Assembly: GCA_964471435.1 (NCBI GenBank)
Contig: CAYYGA010000003.1
Coordinates: 13,611-77,610 of the forward strand
Length of the DNA stretch: 64,000 nucleotides
Direction: 5' to 3'
Source: Facklamia sp964471435
GTDB taxonomy: Bacteria; Bacillota; Bacilli; Lactobacillales; Aerococcaceae
The notes under the pieces were generated by a model that was not told the origin of the DNA, did not search any database, and saw only the letters and a program-made list of their open reading frames with translations. Position numbers and translations under genes: made by a program. Numbering within the stretch: the first letter of the stretch is position 1; every line of letters starts with the position of its first letter. This document shows positions 34,431 through 42,960 of the stretch, one piece after another.

Positions 34431-34492
34431 CAAACTATTTCACTCTTTTTAGTGTATTTATTACTAGTACGTTAAAAAGGGGCTGTTAATTG

Positions 34493-35893
34493 ATGATTGA
34501 AAATTTTTTAAGGGGCCGCTTGCTATCTTGTCAGGAAATCAAGAAGAATTACCCTGATTTTGAGCAGGAGTTAAACAATGTTTTATTAGAAAAGTTGGAA
34601 ATTTCCCCCGGTCTTACCATAGAAAATCAGAAGGTCTACTGTAACCGTTGTGCCAACAGCAGGCAAAAAGACTTTGCCCAAATCCCCCGACATCTTCATG
34701 GCGGGCTAAAGATTTCTTCGCAAAAATATTACTGCCTCAAGTGCTTGAATATGGGGAGGATTACACAAGACGAAACACTCTACTTTTTACCCGATGAACT
34801 TCCCGCACTGACTAAAGAAAGGCATTCTCAATTGAGTTGGCAAGGAACACTTTCTGACGAACAAGCAAGAGCTGCTGGAGAAGCAATAGAGAGTTTAGAG
34901 GATTCAACTAAGCCTCATATGATTCATGCCGTTACCGGAGCAGGAAAAACTGAAATGACCTTTTTAGTTATCGACACGGTTTTACGAAAAGGGGGGCGGG
35001 TAGCGTTTGCGTCACCACGGATAGATGTGTGTCTAGAATTAGCCCCCAGATTAAGAGCTGCTTTTGCTGCTGTACCCTTAACTTTGTTATATGGGGGCAG
35101 TGAAGAAAAGTATAGTTATACCCCTATAATTGTAGCGACTACACATCAATTATTAAGATTTAAGCAGGCCTTTGATCTTTTAATAGTTGATGAAGTAGAT
35201 GCTTTTCCTTATGTATCGGATGAAAGCTTGCATTACGCTGTTAAACGGGCGGTTAAAGATAAGGGCAAATTGATTTATTTAACTGCTACTCCCGACAATC
35301 AATTAATCAAAGCTGTATCGGATAAAAAAATGACCCAAACTATCTTACCTGCCCGCTATCATCGTTTCGCTTTACCTGAGCCCCAATTCCTATGGATAGC
35401 TGATTGGCGCGAAGCTATTTTAAAAAGAAATAAAAAATCTCGTCTTTTTAAACTCTTAAATAAGTTTTTATTAGAAGAAGGAATTAAACTTGTTTTTATG
35501 CCCAATATAAAATTAGCGGAGTATCTTTTTGAATGGTATACAGAGGAATATCCAAAGGTCTCATTGGCTTGTGTTCATGCTAAAGATCCTAAACGCAAAG
35601 AAAAGGTTCAATCCGTAAGAAATGGGCAGCTGGAAGCACTGATTACAACCACTATATTGGAAAGAGGAGTTACTTTTACTAACTGTCATGTCTTAATTAT
35701 CGGGGCAGAAGATCGGCAGTTTTCCAAATCTGCTCTGGTACAAATGAGCGGCCGAGTGGGCAGAAAATCAGATTATCCAACAGGCCGCTTAATCTTTGGG
35801 CACTATGGTATTTCAAAATCTATGCGCCAAGCCCGGAAAGAGATAATTAGTATGAATCAGCTGGCAAGACAAACCGGAAAGATAGAAGGTTGA
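34493..35893 (+). CDS. comFA: ComFA: competence DNA-uptake helicase
   Basis: Superfamily 2 DEAD-type ATPase on the cytosolic side of the DNA-uptake machinery; it helps pull single-stranded DNA in during transformation. ATG 34493 is chosen over the adjacent TTG 34490; 466 residues. An N-terminal four-cysteine zinc site (CNRCAN near 44 and CLKCLN near 77) precedes Walker A TGAGKTE near 151, the DEVD box near 239, and TATP motif III near 262. A C-terminal helicase lobe ends with QMSGRVGRKSDYPTG. comFC follows after three bases. Its presence suggests natural competence is or was present in this lineage. Confidence 0.93.
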   Translation: MIENFLRGRLLSCQEIKKNYPDFEQELNNVLLEKLEISPGLTIENQKVYCNRCANSRQKDFAQIPRHLHGGLKISSQKYYCLKCLNMGRITQDETLYFLPDELPALTKERHSQLSWQGTLSDEQARAAGEAIESLEDSTKPHMIHAVTGAGKTEMTFLVIDTVLRKGGRVAFASPRIDVCLELAPRLRAAFAAVPLTLLYGGSEEKYSYTPIIVATTHQLLRFKQAFDLLIVDEVDAFPYVSDESLHYAVKRAVKDKGKLIYLTATPDNQLIKAVSDKKMTQTILPARYHRFALPEPQFLWIADWREAILKRNKKSRLFKLLNKFLLEEGIKLVFMPNIKLAEYLFEWYTEEYPKVSLACVHAKDPKRKEKVQSVRNGQLEALITTTILERGVTFTNCHVLIIGAEDRQFSKSALVQMSGRVGRKSDYPTGRLIFGHYGISKSMRQARKEIISMNQLARQTGKIEG

Positions 35894-35896
35894 GAC

Positions 35897-36691
35897 ATGA
35901 AAAAAGTTGCCTGCCTTTTCTGCAGTGAAGGGTTGTATCGAGAAATCAGCTGGGAAAATTTATTTAATTTTAAAGCAATCGACTTTGACTGTCTTTGTAA
36001 AAAGTGCCGGAATCAGTTGGTAAAATTTCAAATAAATGAAAAGAATTGTAATGCCTGCCAAAAATGTTTAGAAAAAGAGCAGGGTGCTTATATTGTCAGA
36101 ACGGATAAAAAGATTTCAGAGTGTGTCTTATGCGAGCGATGTTGTAAAAAAATAAAACATTCTGCAGACAGCTACCTGCAGCAGGATGTGATATATGAGT
36201 ACAATCCTTTTTTAAAAGAATGGTTAAATACTTATAAAAATATGGGGGACCATCGGTTGGCTCAAGTCATGGCTCATGACTTAGATAACAGGTACTCATA
36301 TTATAGAGATTACGAGTGGCTGGTCCTGGCAGAAGAAGACGCTATTTATAAACAAAGAGGTTTCCATGCGGCCGCCCTACTTTTAGAAATGGCAGGTATC
36401 CCCTATCACTTACCTTCTGATTATTTACAAAGCAGTAGATCAACGGATGAAGACATTACTCTAGTTGATTTAATGAATGAGCAAAGTCATGCTAACAATG
36501 CTACTTTATGGAAAAATTGCAAAAAATGGGTAATTTTTAGTGATATAAATTATAATCTTACTCATATCATAGAAATAAGAGATAAACTACTGCAAGCCTA
36601 CAATCACTTCAGTCTACCCCAGCCGCAGCTGGTTAATTTAGTTTTAGTCAGAAAAGATGAAAGCTATAATCAATTTTGCACAAGTGTGTAG
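35897..36691 (+). CDS. comFC: ComFC-like protein with degenerate phosphoribosyltransferase motif
   Basis: Competence protein partner of ComFA, identified by position and by the N-terminal zinc cysteines (CLFC near 6, CLCKKC near 31, CNACQKC near 50, CVLCERCC near 78) ahead of a PRTase-like domain. RGFHAAAL near 150 corresponds to the family RGFNQ block. The PRPP loop, normally a DDxxTTG pattern, reads FSDINYNLTH near 215, lacking the second acidic residue in place and the Thr-Thr-Gly turn. At 264 residues it is also longer than usual. It may have lost PRPP binding while keeping a protein-protein role. Start is secured by comFA spacing. Confidence 0.75.
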   Translation: MKKVACLFCSEGLYREISWENLFNFKAIDFDCLCKKCRNQLVKFQINEKNCNACQKCLEKEQGAYIVRTDKKISECVLCERCCKKIKHSADSYLQQDVIYEYNPFLKEWLNTYKNMGDHRLAQVMAHDLDNRYSYYRDYEWLVLAEEDAIYKQRGFHAAALLLEMAGIPYHLPSDYLQSSRSTDEDITLVDLMNEQSHANNATLWKNCKKWVIFSDINYNLTHIIEIRDKLLQAYNHFSLPQPQLVNLVLVRKDESYNQFCTSV

Positions 36692-36693
36692 CG

Positions 36694-36722
36694 TTTTCAT
36701 TTAGGTAAATTTATGTTATAAT
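36694..36722 (+). promoter_or_regulatory. promoter of hpf
   Basis: A perfect TATAAT at 36717-36722 with a weak -35 (TTTTCA, 36694-36699) at 17 nt. Predicted start near 36729 leaves a 150-nt leader. Confidence 0.55.
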
Positions 36723-36728
36723 ATTGAA

Positions 36729-36878
36729 AAGCAGCTGTAATAGCTTTTTTAACTAACGGTAGGAGCTAATCAAGTATCATCATCGTTATGGGACTTGTTA
36801 GCGTTATAACCAAGTTCCCATAAAGAGGATGCTTGTTAGTTAATACTCGTTAGAATAGATAGGAAACGAGGGATAAAT
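36729..36878 (+). ncRNA. structured 5' leader of hpf
   Basis: The leader can fold into nested helices. TTATGGGACTTG (36786-36797) pairs with CAAGTTCCCATAA (36811-36823) with one bulged base. CTAATCAAGTATC (near 36766) pairs with GATGCTTGTTAG (near 36828). CTAACG (near 36753) pairs with CGTTAG (near 36848). A short AGCT hairpin before a T-run sits near 36733-36750. I cannot match it to a named RNA family from memory. Confidence 0.5.
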
Positions 36879-37445
36879 ATGTTTAACTATAATGTTCGTG
36901 GAGAAAATATTGAAGTTACCCAGGCGATTCGGGAGTATGCGGAAAAGAAAGTCTCTAAATTAGAACGATTCTTTAAAGATGTTCCGAATACCACTGCATA
37001 TGTCAATTTGAAAGTGTATCCGGATAAAACTGCTAAGGCTGAAGTGACGATTCCTTTATCTTTCTTAGTATTGCGTGCGGAGGAAACAACACCGGATTTA
37101 TACGCAAGTATTGATTTTGTCGTTGATAAATTAGAACGTCAAGTTAGAAAGTATAAAACTAAGATTAACCGGAAGTCGCGTGAAAAAGGATTCGAAGGTA
37201 TTACCACGCAACCAACCTTAGATGATAGCGCATCAAATGGCGCGAATGACTCTGAACCGGTTTTAGAAATTGTACGGTCTAAACAAATCAATTTAAAACC
37301 GATGGATTCAGAAGAAGCAGTTTTACAAATGAATATGTTAGGGCATGACTTCTTTATCTATACGGATGCTGAAACGAATGAAATTAACATTGTTTATCGC
37401 CGTAAAGATGGCCGTTATGGTTTAATCGAAACAGCAACCATTTAA
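36879..37445 (+). CDS. hpf: ribosome hibernation promoting factor, long form
   Basis: Binds the 30S subunit and, in the long form, pairs two 70S ribosomes into inactive 100S dimers in stationary phase or stress. The 188 residues have the N-terminal RaiA/YfiA domain (MFNYNVRGENIEVTQAIREY, then KVSKLERFF) to about 100, a linker rich in Asp/Asn/Ser near 110-130, and the C-terminal dimerisation domain from about 135 (RSKQINLKPMDSEEAVLQMNMLGHDFFIY). The start has GAAACGAGGGAT. Long-form Hpf upstream of secA is the standard Lactobacillales arrangement. The unusually structured leader suggests additional control at RNA level. Confidence 0.96.
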   Translation: MFNYNVRGENIEVTQAIREYAEKKVSKLERFFKDVPNTTAYVNLKVYPDKTAKAEVTIPLSFLVLRAEETTPDLYASIDFVVDKLERQVRKYKTKINRKSREKGFEGITTQPTLDDSASNGANDSEPVLEIVRSKQINLKPMDSEEAVLQMNMLGHDFFIYTDAETNEINIVYRRKDGRYGLIETATI

Positions 37446-37470
37446 TTAATAGAATAAGATATTATCTTTT

Positions 37471-37501
37471 AACTCGTAAAGAAGTTTCTTTACGAGTTTT
37501 T
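37471..37501 (+). terminator. terminator after hpf
   Basis: AACTCGTAAAG pairs with CTTTACGAGTT around AAGTTT, followed by T-rich sequence. Confidence 0.9.
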
Positions 37502-37684
37502 AGTTATATATTGAATTAATGAATGCGCTTTAATGGAGCGGTATACACTATATAGTGGAAATACTTTGAAAATATGTTTCAAAAGTTTGCTCATTAATGG
37601 TACAATTATAAGGTGAATGTATTAATATAAAAGAAATAGATCAAATCTACAATCATATAATTAGTATTAAAAGGAGTATGTGCA

Positions 37685-40153
37685 ATGGCCAATTTCTTGA
37701 AGAACCTGATTGAAAATGACAAAGCAGAATTGCGTCGGACAGGAAAGTTAGCGGACCAAGTGCTAGCATTGGAAGATAAATATGCTGCAATGACAGATGA
37801 AGAATTACGAGCTCAAACATCATTATTTAAAGAACAACTCGCTAAAGGTAAAACTTTGGACGATATAGCAATTGAAGCTTTTGCAGTCACCCGTGAAGCA
37901 GCCCATCGGGTACTGGGATTATTAGCTTACAGAGTACAAATACAAGGTGGCTTTGTTATTCATAATGGAGACATTGCGGAAATGAAAACGGGTGAAGGTA
38001 AAACATTAACCGAAACGATGCCCGTTTATTTAAATGCTCTTGAAGGTAAGGGCGTCCATGTGGTAACAGTTAACGACTACTTAGCTACACGTGACTCAAA
38101 AGAAATGGGAGAAGTTTTCCGTTTCCTAGGTTTAACCGTCGGTTTAAACCTTAATTCCCTGAGTGCCGCTGAAAAAAGAGAAGCCTATGCTTGTGATATT
38201 ACCTATTCAACCAACAACGAATTAGGATTTGATTATTTACGAGATAATATGGTTGTTTATAAATCACAAATGGTCCAACGAGACTTACACTTCGCTGTGG
38301 TGGATGAGGTGGACTCCATTTTGATTGATGAAGCCAGAACCCCTTTAATCATCTCCGGCCAAGGTGAAAAATCAAATACCTTATATAACCGTGCAGATTA
38401 TTTTGTGAAAGGTTTGCGTGACGATGAAGATTATACGATTGACGTGTCATCCAAATCTATTTCACTAACCGATACCGGAGTCGATAAAGCTGAGAAAATT
38501 TTTAGACTCAATAATTTATATGATGTGGAAAATACTGCCTTAGTTCATCATATCGATCAAGCCCTAAGAGCGAATTATATCATGTTATATGATATTGATT
38601 ATGTGGTAGATGAAGGGGAAGTAAAAATAGTGGATCCCTTTACAGGGCGTATTATGGAAGGTCGTCGTTATTCTGACGGACTGCACCAGGCCATAGAAGC
38701 CAAAGAAAATGTAGAAATTCAAGATGAGTCAAAAACAATGGCAACCATTACTTTCCAAAACTATTTCCGGATGTATAAAAAATTATCAGGAATGACAGGA
38801 ACAGCTAAAACAGAAGAAGAAGAATTCCGCGAGATTTATAACATCAATGTGGTTTCGATACCGACTAACCGTCCGATTGTTCGTGATGATCAGCCTGATT
38901 TACTATTTCCTAATTTAAAATCGAAGTTTGCAGCGGTTGTACGTGAAATTAAAGAACGCCATGCCAAAGGGCAGCCGATTTTAGTAGGTACTGTTGCGGT
39001 GGAAACTTCAGAGTACTTATCAAGATTGCTTACTAAAGAAGGAATTCCACATGAAGTATTAAATGCAAAAAACCACTTTAAGGAAGCTGAAATTGTTTTA
39101 TCTGCAGGCCAACGTGGAGCGGTAACAATCGCTACTAACATGGCTGGACGGGGAACGGATATTAAGTTAGGTCATGGAGTAAAAGAAGTGGGCGGGTTGG
39201 CTGTTATCGGAACTGAACGTCATGAGTCGCGACGGATTGATAATCAGTTACGTGGACGGGCAGGTCGTCAAGGAGATCCCGGTGCATCCCAATTCTATTT
39301 ATCTTTAGAAGATGACTTAATGCGACGCTTTGGATCGGACCGAATCCAGGCTTTATGGGAAAAGTTAAATTTAACAGAAACTGATGAAAATGAGGTTGAA
39401 GAAGATTTAGCTATTCAGAGTAAGATGTTAACCCGTCAAGTAGAGTCAGCACAAAAACGAGTAGAAGGTAATAACTACGATACACGTAAAAACGTTCTGG
39501 AATATGACGAGGTAATGAAAGAACAGCGTGAAGTTATTTACGGCCAGCGTTTAGAAGTCATTAATGAAGAAGAAAGCTTAACTGCTTATGTAAAAGCCAT
39601 GATTCGACGTACAATTGAACGTGAAGTATCCTTTAATACAGTAGGTGAGAATGAGAAAGAATGGAATTTGGATGCCCTCTTAGACTTTACTCACACGGCA
39701 CTGACCAGTCCGGATAAAGTATCCTTATCTGATTTGGAAGGTAAATCACGCGAAGAACTGATTGACTATTTATACAGCCGCTCAGTAGCAGCTTATGATG
39801 AAAAAATTGCCCAATTCAATGGTCCGGAACAAGTATTAGAATTTGAAAAAGTAATCGTTTTGCGAGTAGTAGATTCTAAATGGACTGTTCATATTGATAG
39901 TATGGACCACCTGCGTCAAGGCGTGGGCTTACGGGCATATGCTCAAACTAACCCGTTAACCGAGTATCAAACGGAAGGGTATGATCGTTTCCAAGAGATG
40001 ATTGCAGCGATTGAGTATGATGTAACCCGCTTTATTATGAAAGCACAGATTCGTCAAAACTTAGAACGTCAGCAGCTCAATAAAGCACCACGGGAACAAG
40101 ATCAAATGGATCATGCCACTTATAAACAAGACTACAAGACACTTAAAGGTTAA
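37685..40153 (+). CDS. secA: SecA preprotein translocase ATPase
   Basis: Motor of the general secretion pathway; it drives unfolded preproteins through SecYEG. The 822 residues include Walker A MKTGEGKTL near 100, the DEVD box near 207, preprotein cross-linking and scaffold domains, and NMAGRGTDIKLG near 485-496 with QLRGRAGRQGDPG following. The C-terminus ends in a short Lys/Asp tail (DYKQDYKTLKG region) without the cysteine-rich SEC-C zinc motif, as in many lactic acid bacteria. AAAAGGAG precedes the start. The 183-nt gap from hpf contains a 12-bp palindrome CACTATATAGTG (37546-37557) of unknown meaning. prfB follows after a terminator. Confidence 0.97.
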   Translation: MANFLKNLIENDKAELRRTGKLADQVLALEDKYAAMTDEELRAQTSLFKEQLAKGKTLDDIAIEAFAVTREAAHRVLGLLAYRVQIQGGFVIHNGDIAEMKTGEGKTLTETMPVYLNALEGKGVHVVTVNDYLATRDSKEMGEVFRFLGLTVGLNLNSLSAAEKREAYACDITYSTNNELGFDYLRDNMVVYKSQMVQRDLHFAVVDEVDSILIDEARTPLIISGQGEKSNTLYNRADYFVKGLRDDEDYTIDVSSKSISLTDTGVDKAEKIFRLNNLYDVENTALVHHIDQALRANYIMLYDIDYVVDEGEVKIVDPFTGRIMEGRRYSDGLHQAIEAKENVEIQDESKTMATITFQNYFRMYKKLSGMTGTAKTEEEEFREIYNINVVSIPTNRPIVRDDQPDLLFPNLKSKFAAVVREIKERHAKGQPILVGTVAVETSEYLSRLLTKEGIPHEVLNAKNHFKEAEIVLSAGQRGAVTIATNMAGRGTDIKLGHGVKEVGGLAVIGTERHESRRIDNQLRGRAGRQGDPGASQFYLSLEDDLMRRFGSDRIQALWEKLNLTETDENEVEEDLAIQSKMLTRQVESAQKRVEGNNYDTRKNVLEYDEVMKEQREVIYGQRLEVINEEESLTAYVKAMIRRTIEREVSFNTVGENEKEWNLDALLDFTHTALTSPDKVSLSDLEGKSREELIDYLYSRSVAAYDEKIAQFNGPEQVLEFEKVIVLRVVDSKWTVHIDSMDHLRQGVGLRAYAQTNPLTEYQTEGYDRFQEMIAAIEYDVTRFIMKAQIRQNLERQQLNKAPREQDQMDHATYKQDYKTLKG

Positions 40154-40165
40154 ATAATTTGATTT

Positions 40166-40206
40166 ACGAATGTAAATGTCCTAATTTGGCATTTACATTC
40201 GTTTTT
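40166..40206 (+). terminator. terminator after secA
   Basis: ACGAATGTAAATG (40166-40178) pairs perfectly with CATTTACATTCGT (40190-40202), followed by TTTTG. Confidence 0.9.
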
Positions 40207-40243
40207 GCCATTATGGAAGAATGATTAAAGCGAGGTAATTAAG

Positions 40244-41357
40244 ATGGAAATTCATGAGATTAAAGATATGCTTACTGATTCTCAATCACAAATCGAATCG
40301 ATTAGGAGGTCACTTTGACATTGAAACTTTAGAATCGGATATTGCCAACTATGAAAACCAAATGCTGGCACCTGATTTTTGGGAAGATAATCAAAAAGCT
40401 CAAACAGTGATCCAAGCTTTAAATGAAAAAAAAGCTAAATTATCAGAGTTCCAAGCATTAATAGAAGCTATTGATGAAGTCTCCATTGGTGTGGAACTTT
40501 ATGAAGAGCTACCTGATGAAGATTTAAAAGAAGAAATCGAAACAAAAGCGGAAAAATTAAATGAAGCTTTCGATGCTTACCAACTATCTTTATTACTTTC
40601 AGAAGAACATGATGACCGTCAGGCTATTTTAGAAATTAAGCCGGGCGCCGGTGGAAAAGAATCGCAAGATTGGGCAGAAATGCTGATGCGTATGTACGAT
40701 AGATGGTCGAATCATAATAATTATTCTGTTAATATCATTGATTACCAAAGTGGCGATGAAGCCGGCATTAAAGGTGTGACCATGGAAATATCGGGAGAAA
40801 AAGCCTATGGACACTTAAAATCGGAAAAAGGTATCCATCGTTTAATTCGTATATCTCCCTATGACTCCAATGCCCGGCGCCATACCTCTTTTTGTTCGAT
40901 AGAAGTTACGCCCATGATTGATGAATCAATTGAAATTGAGATTAATCCTGAGGATTTAAGAATCGATACTTACCGGGCAAGCGGGGCAGGCGGCCAGCAT
41001 ATCAATAAAACTGATTCAGCGGTCAGGATTACGCATTTGCCAAGCGGAATAGTGACGCAAAGCCAGGCTCAACGATCTCAAATTCAAAACCGGGAACAAG
41101 CAATGAACTTAATGCGCGCTAAGTTATATCAAGTTCAAATGAAAGAGCAGGATGCTGAAATGGAAAAAATCAAAGGGGAACAAAAGGATATAGCCTGGGG
41201 ATCACAAATACGTTCCTATGTCTTCCATCCCTATTCAATGGTAAAAGATCACCGCACTAATTATGAAACGAGTAATGTAGATGGCGTGTTGGATGGCGAT
41301 CTTAATCCTTTTATCGATGCTTATTTAAAATGGCATTTAAATCATGACACAGATTAA
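40244..41357 (+). CDS. prfB: peptide chain release factor 2, with programmed +1 frameshift
   Basis: Recognises UGA and UAA stop codons and releases the peptide through its GGQ loop. Translation starts at ATG 40244 (GAGGT upstream), runs 24 codons to an in-frame TGA at 40316-40318, and continues after a +1 shift from GAC at 40317, giving about 370 residues. The joined protein reads IRRSL then DIETLESD, as in other RF2 proteins. GAGGQHINKTDSA carries the catalytic GGQ. Shine-Dalgarno-like AGGAGG sits just before the slippery CTT TGA. A scan that ignores the shift would call a shorter gene from 40254 in the wrong frame. Confidence 0.95.
40304..40319 (+). other. programmed +1 frameshift site of prfB
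   Basis: AGGAGG (40304-40309), a three-base spacer, CTT (40313-40315), TGA (40316-40318) and C. This is the classic RF2 autoregulatory site: slow UGA decoding when RF2 is low lets the ribosome slip forward by one base on CTTT. Confidence 0.93.
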
Positions 41358-41455
41358 AAGTTATCTTGCTGAAATAGAGTTGAGATAAGAGGTCAACATC
41401 ACTCTGTTAAACTAAAAAAGCAAGAGGAAAATTAGTGCGGGGAAGTGATTCGCAA

Positions 41456-41977
41456 ATGATAAAATTAAGAGAAGTAAGTAAACAATATGAAAATGGTATC
41501 TGGGCGGTAAAAAATGTATCCTTAACAGTTAGACAAGGAGAATTTGTTTACTTAGTAGGNNNNNNNNNNNNNNNNNNNNNNNNNNNNNNNNNNNNNNNNN
41601 NNNNNNNNNNNNNNNNNNNNNNNNNNNNNNNNNNNNNNNNNNNNNNNNNNNNNNNNNNNTTAGACATTGTTCGTTTGAAATCAAAAATGCACCAGTTACC
41701 CGAGGAGCTTTCCGGAGGGGAGCAGCAAAGAGTGGCAATTGCAAGAGCATTGGCTAATAGACCCAAAATATTAGTGGCAGATGAGCCTACTGGAAATCTT
41801 GACCCTACGAATGCCGTAGAAATTATGCGGGCTTTAGAGAGAATTAACCGGGAAGGGACTACTGTTTTAATGGGAACACATAATGACTCACTGGTAAATT
41901 CCCACCCTCATCGTATTTTACAAATGTATCGTGGTGAGCTGGTGCGGGACATTCCATGGGAGGGTATACGTTCATGA
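41456..41977 (+). CDS. ftsE: FtsE cell-division ABC ATPase (interrupted by scaffold gap)
   Basis: ATPase that with FtsX activates septal peptidoglycan hydrolases. The start is ATG 41456 (GGAAGTGAT upstream) or GTG 41435 (AGAGGAA upstream). The visible N-terminus (MIKLREVSKQYENG) reaches GEFVYLVG, the edge of Walker A. After 100 N the frame resumes at LDIVRLKSK, with signature LSGGEQQR, Walker B ILVADEPTGNLDP and H-loop MGTHND. Walker A and the Q-loop are hidden in the gap. With 100 N the protein would be about 50 residues too short compared with typical FtsE (about 228). It overlaps ftsX by 4 bases. Confidence 0.9.
   Translation: MIKLREVSKQYENGIWAVKNVSLTVRQGEFVYLVXXXXXXXXXXXXXXXXXXXXXXXXXXXXXXXXXXLDIVRLKSKMHQLPEELSGGEQQRVAIARALANRPKILVADEPTGNLDPTNAVEIMRALERINREGTTVLMGTHNDSLVNSHPHRILQMYRGELVRDIPWEGIRS
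41560..41659. other. scaffold gap, 100 N, inside ftsE
   Basis: Exactly 100 N, a conventional placeholder. By comparison with typical FtsE about 80-90 codons are missing between the start of Walker A and LDIV, so the true gap is probably near 250 nt. Confidence 0.95.
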
Positions 41978-42861
41978 AAATAATTCGCAGCATAGGCCGC
42001 CATATTAGAGATGCTTTTCGAAATTTATTCAGAAATGGCTGGATGACCACAGCATCTATATTAGTTATGAGTGTAACTTTGTTTATGATTGGTTTATTAG
42101 TGTTGGTGTTTGGAAATATCCAACAACTAACCTCAAATGTTGAAGAGGAAATTCAAGTAAGAGTCTTAATCGACCCTCTGGCCCAAACAAGTGATGAGCA
42201 GGCTCTGGGAGAAGAAATTGCAGCAATAGAAGAAGTGACTCGGGTGGTTTACCGTTCTGCTGATGAAGAGTTGGCAAGTTATCAAGAAGTCATTACAGAA
42301 GACTTTGATGTTTTATTAGAAAATAATCCTTTAAATAATATGTATTTGGTCAACGTCAACAATCCCCAAAACATAGAAATTGTTTCACAGGACATTTCAG
42401 CTATGGATTATGTCTTAAGTGCGAATGTGGGAGCCTTGGAAATTGAGGGGCTCATACGCGCAATTGAATTGTCCCGTTATATCATCGCTTTTCTAGCTGC
42501 AGCTTTCGTAATTATCGCTGTATTGTTAGTTTCTAATACCATTCGCACTACTATTAAGGCAAGAGCGACAGAAATCGAAATCATGCGTCTGGTGGGAGCT
42601 AGAAAGAATTATATTCGAGCTCCTTTTGCTATTGAAGGAACTTTAATTGGAATAGTCGGCGCTGTAATTGCCAGCCTGAGTTTGTATTTTTCCTACGAAG
42701 GTTTACTGGGCCTGGCTAGAAGCGTATTGGCATTCAATCCTCAATTGGCACTGGCTCCCTGGCCTGTCATTTTATGGATTGGAATCTTACTGCTGATATT
42801 TGGTATAGCGTTAGGCAGTATTGCGGCAGGGCGTCCTATCAAACAATTATTAAAAGAATAA
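41974..42861 (+). CDS. ftsX: FtsX cell-division membrane protein
   Basis: Membrane partner of FtsE; it transmits ATPase action to extracellular wall hydrolases. I use ATG 41974 (GGGAGGG upstream, 4-base overlap with ftsE), giving 295 residues beginning MKIIRSIGRHIRDAFRN; an upstream in-frame ATG at 41956 is inside ftsE and lacks a ribosome site. Four membrane helices are seen: about 24-46, 170-192, 219-242 and 265-287. A large extracellular loop lies between the first two (about 50-165). The conserved FRNGWMT segment near 19 and EIEIMRLVGARKNYIRAPF near 203-221 are typical. Confidence 0.93.
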   Translation: MKIIRSIGRHIRDAFRNLFRNGWMTTASILVMSVTLFMIGLLVLVFGNIQQLTSNVEEEIQVRVLIDPLAQTSDEQALGEEIAAIEEVTRVVYRSADEELASYQEVITEDFDVLLENNPLNNMYLVNVNNPQNIEIVSQDISAMDYVLSANVGALEIEGLIRAIELSRYIIAFLAAAFVIIAVLLVSNTIRTTIKARATEIEIMRLVGARKNYIRAPFAIEGTLIGIVGAVIASLSLYFSYEGLLGLARSVLAFNPQLALAPWPVILWIGILLLIFGIALGSIAAGRPIKQLLKE

Positions 42862-42960
42862 GGAAGGGCGCTGTATAAACCAACCTTCCATTCATTAAAG
42901 CTATTTGTTAATATGAAGACATGTTAACGATCTTTCATTATATATACTTGGAGGCAGAAG

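Noticed and set aside
37546..37557. CACTATATAGTG palindrome before secA as an operator
   Set aside because: A single 12-bp AT-rich dyad without a second copy or a clear relation to a promoter is too weak to call.
40254..40330. prfB as a pseudogene or sequencing error because of the in-frame TGA
   Set aside because: The site has all elements of the conserved RF2 programmed frameshift.
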